5,448 nt of DNA from DATKMG01 sp035541995 (GTDB taxonomy: Bacteria > Acidobacteriota > Terriglobia > Versatilivoradales > Versatilivoraceae): assembly GCA_035541995.1 (NCBI GenBank), contig DATKMG010000590.1:1-5448 (forward strand). Direction: 5' to 3'. Position numbers and translations under genes: made by a program. Under the pieces are notes generated by a model. That model ran no database searches and was not told the DNA's origin. It worked only from the letters and a program-made list of their open reading frames with translations. Positions 5,448-5,448 of this stretch are shown here, in pieces; within the stretch, counting starts at the first letter, position 1, and every line of letters starts with the position of its first letter.

Positions 5448-5448
5448 A

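Overview
The window looks like a piece of a bacterial chromosome, most likely Chloroflexota (Anaerolineae-like). The clues are a large MalT-type LuxR regulator and a polar, glycine/asparagine-patterned beta-solenoid protein of a kind I associate with that phylum, plus a dispersed-repeat motif beginning like 'CGTTGCGAG'. The taxon is an inference. All five genes I can support are on the minus strand, so transcription runs from right to left.

Layout from right to left. (1) At 5172-5447 lies the C-terminal part of an unrecognised protein whose start is beyond the window. (2) An 85-nt gap carries a GC-rich imperfect palindrome (5118-5165). It is followed by a strong ribosome binding site and a 161-aa SRPBCC/polyketide-cyclase-like protein (4601-5086). 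(3) A 539-nt gap (4062-4600) holds a degenerate palindromic repeat (4463-4570), a pair of 13-bp direct repeats around it and a 17-bp dyad, but no convincing gene. (4) A 209-aa, six-helix DUF998-type membrane protein follows (3432-4061). (5) A 197-nt gap has short stem-loops and a GC-rich block. Beside the start of the next gene it has a perfect TATAAT and a tandem 10-bp repeat at 11-bp period. (6) A STAND-ATPase/TPR/LuxR transcriptional activator of MalT size (899 aa, 535-3234) comes next. (7) After 96 nt comes a beta-solenoid protein (438 to the left edge and beyond), possibly co-transcribed with the regulator.

Base composition splits the window at about 3380-3430. The regulator and beta-solenoid gene are GC-rich, while everything to the right is clearly AT-richer and repeat-bearing, with long gaps. 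That fits a border between resident sequence and an acquired or loosely conserved segment.

How the genes work together is only partly readable. The regulator and the beta-solenoid gene may form a two-gene transcription unit, and the SRPBCC gene may be co-transcribed with the truncated gene upstream of it. The DUF998 gene probably has its own promoter. I found no CRISPR array, tRNA, rRNA, transposase, toxin-antitoxin pair or clear defence system. I do not see a convincing new system; the points most worth checking are the regulator's promoter repeats, the two palindromic repeat elements and the unrecognised truncated gene.
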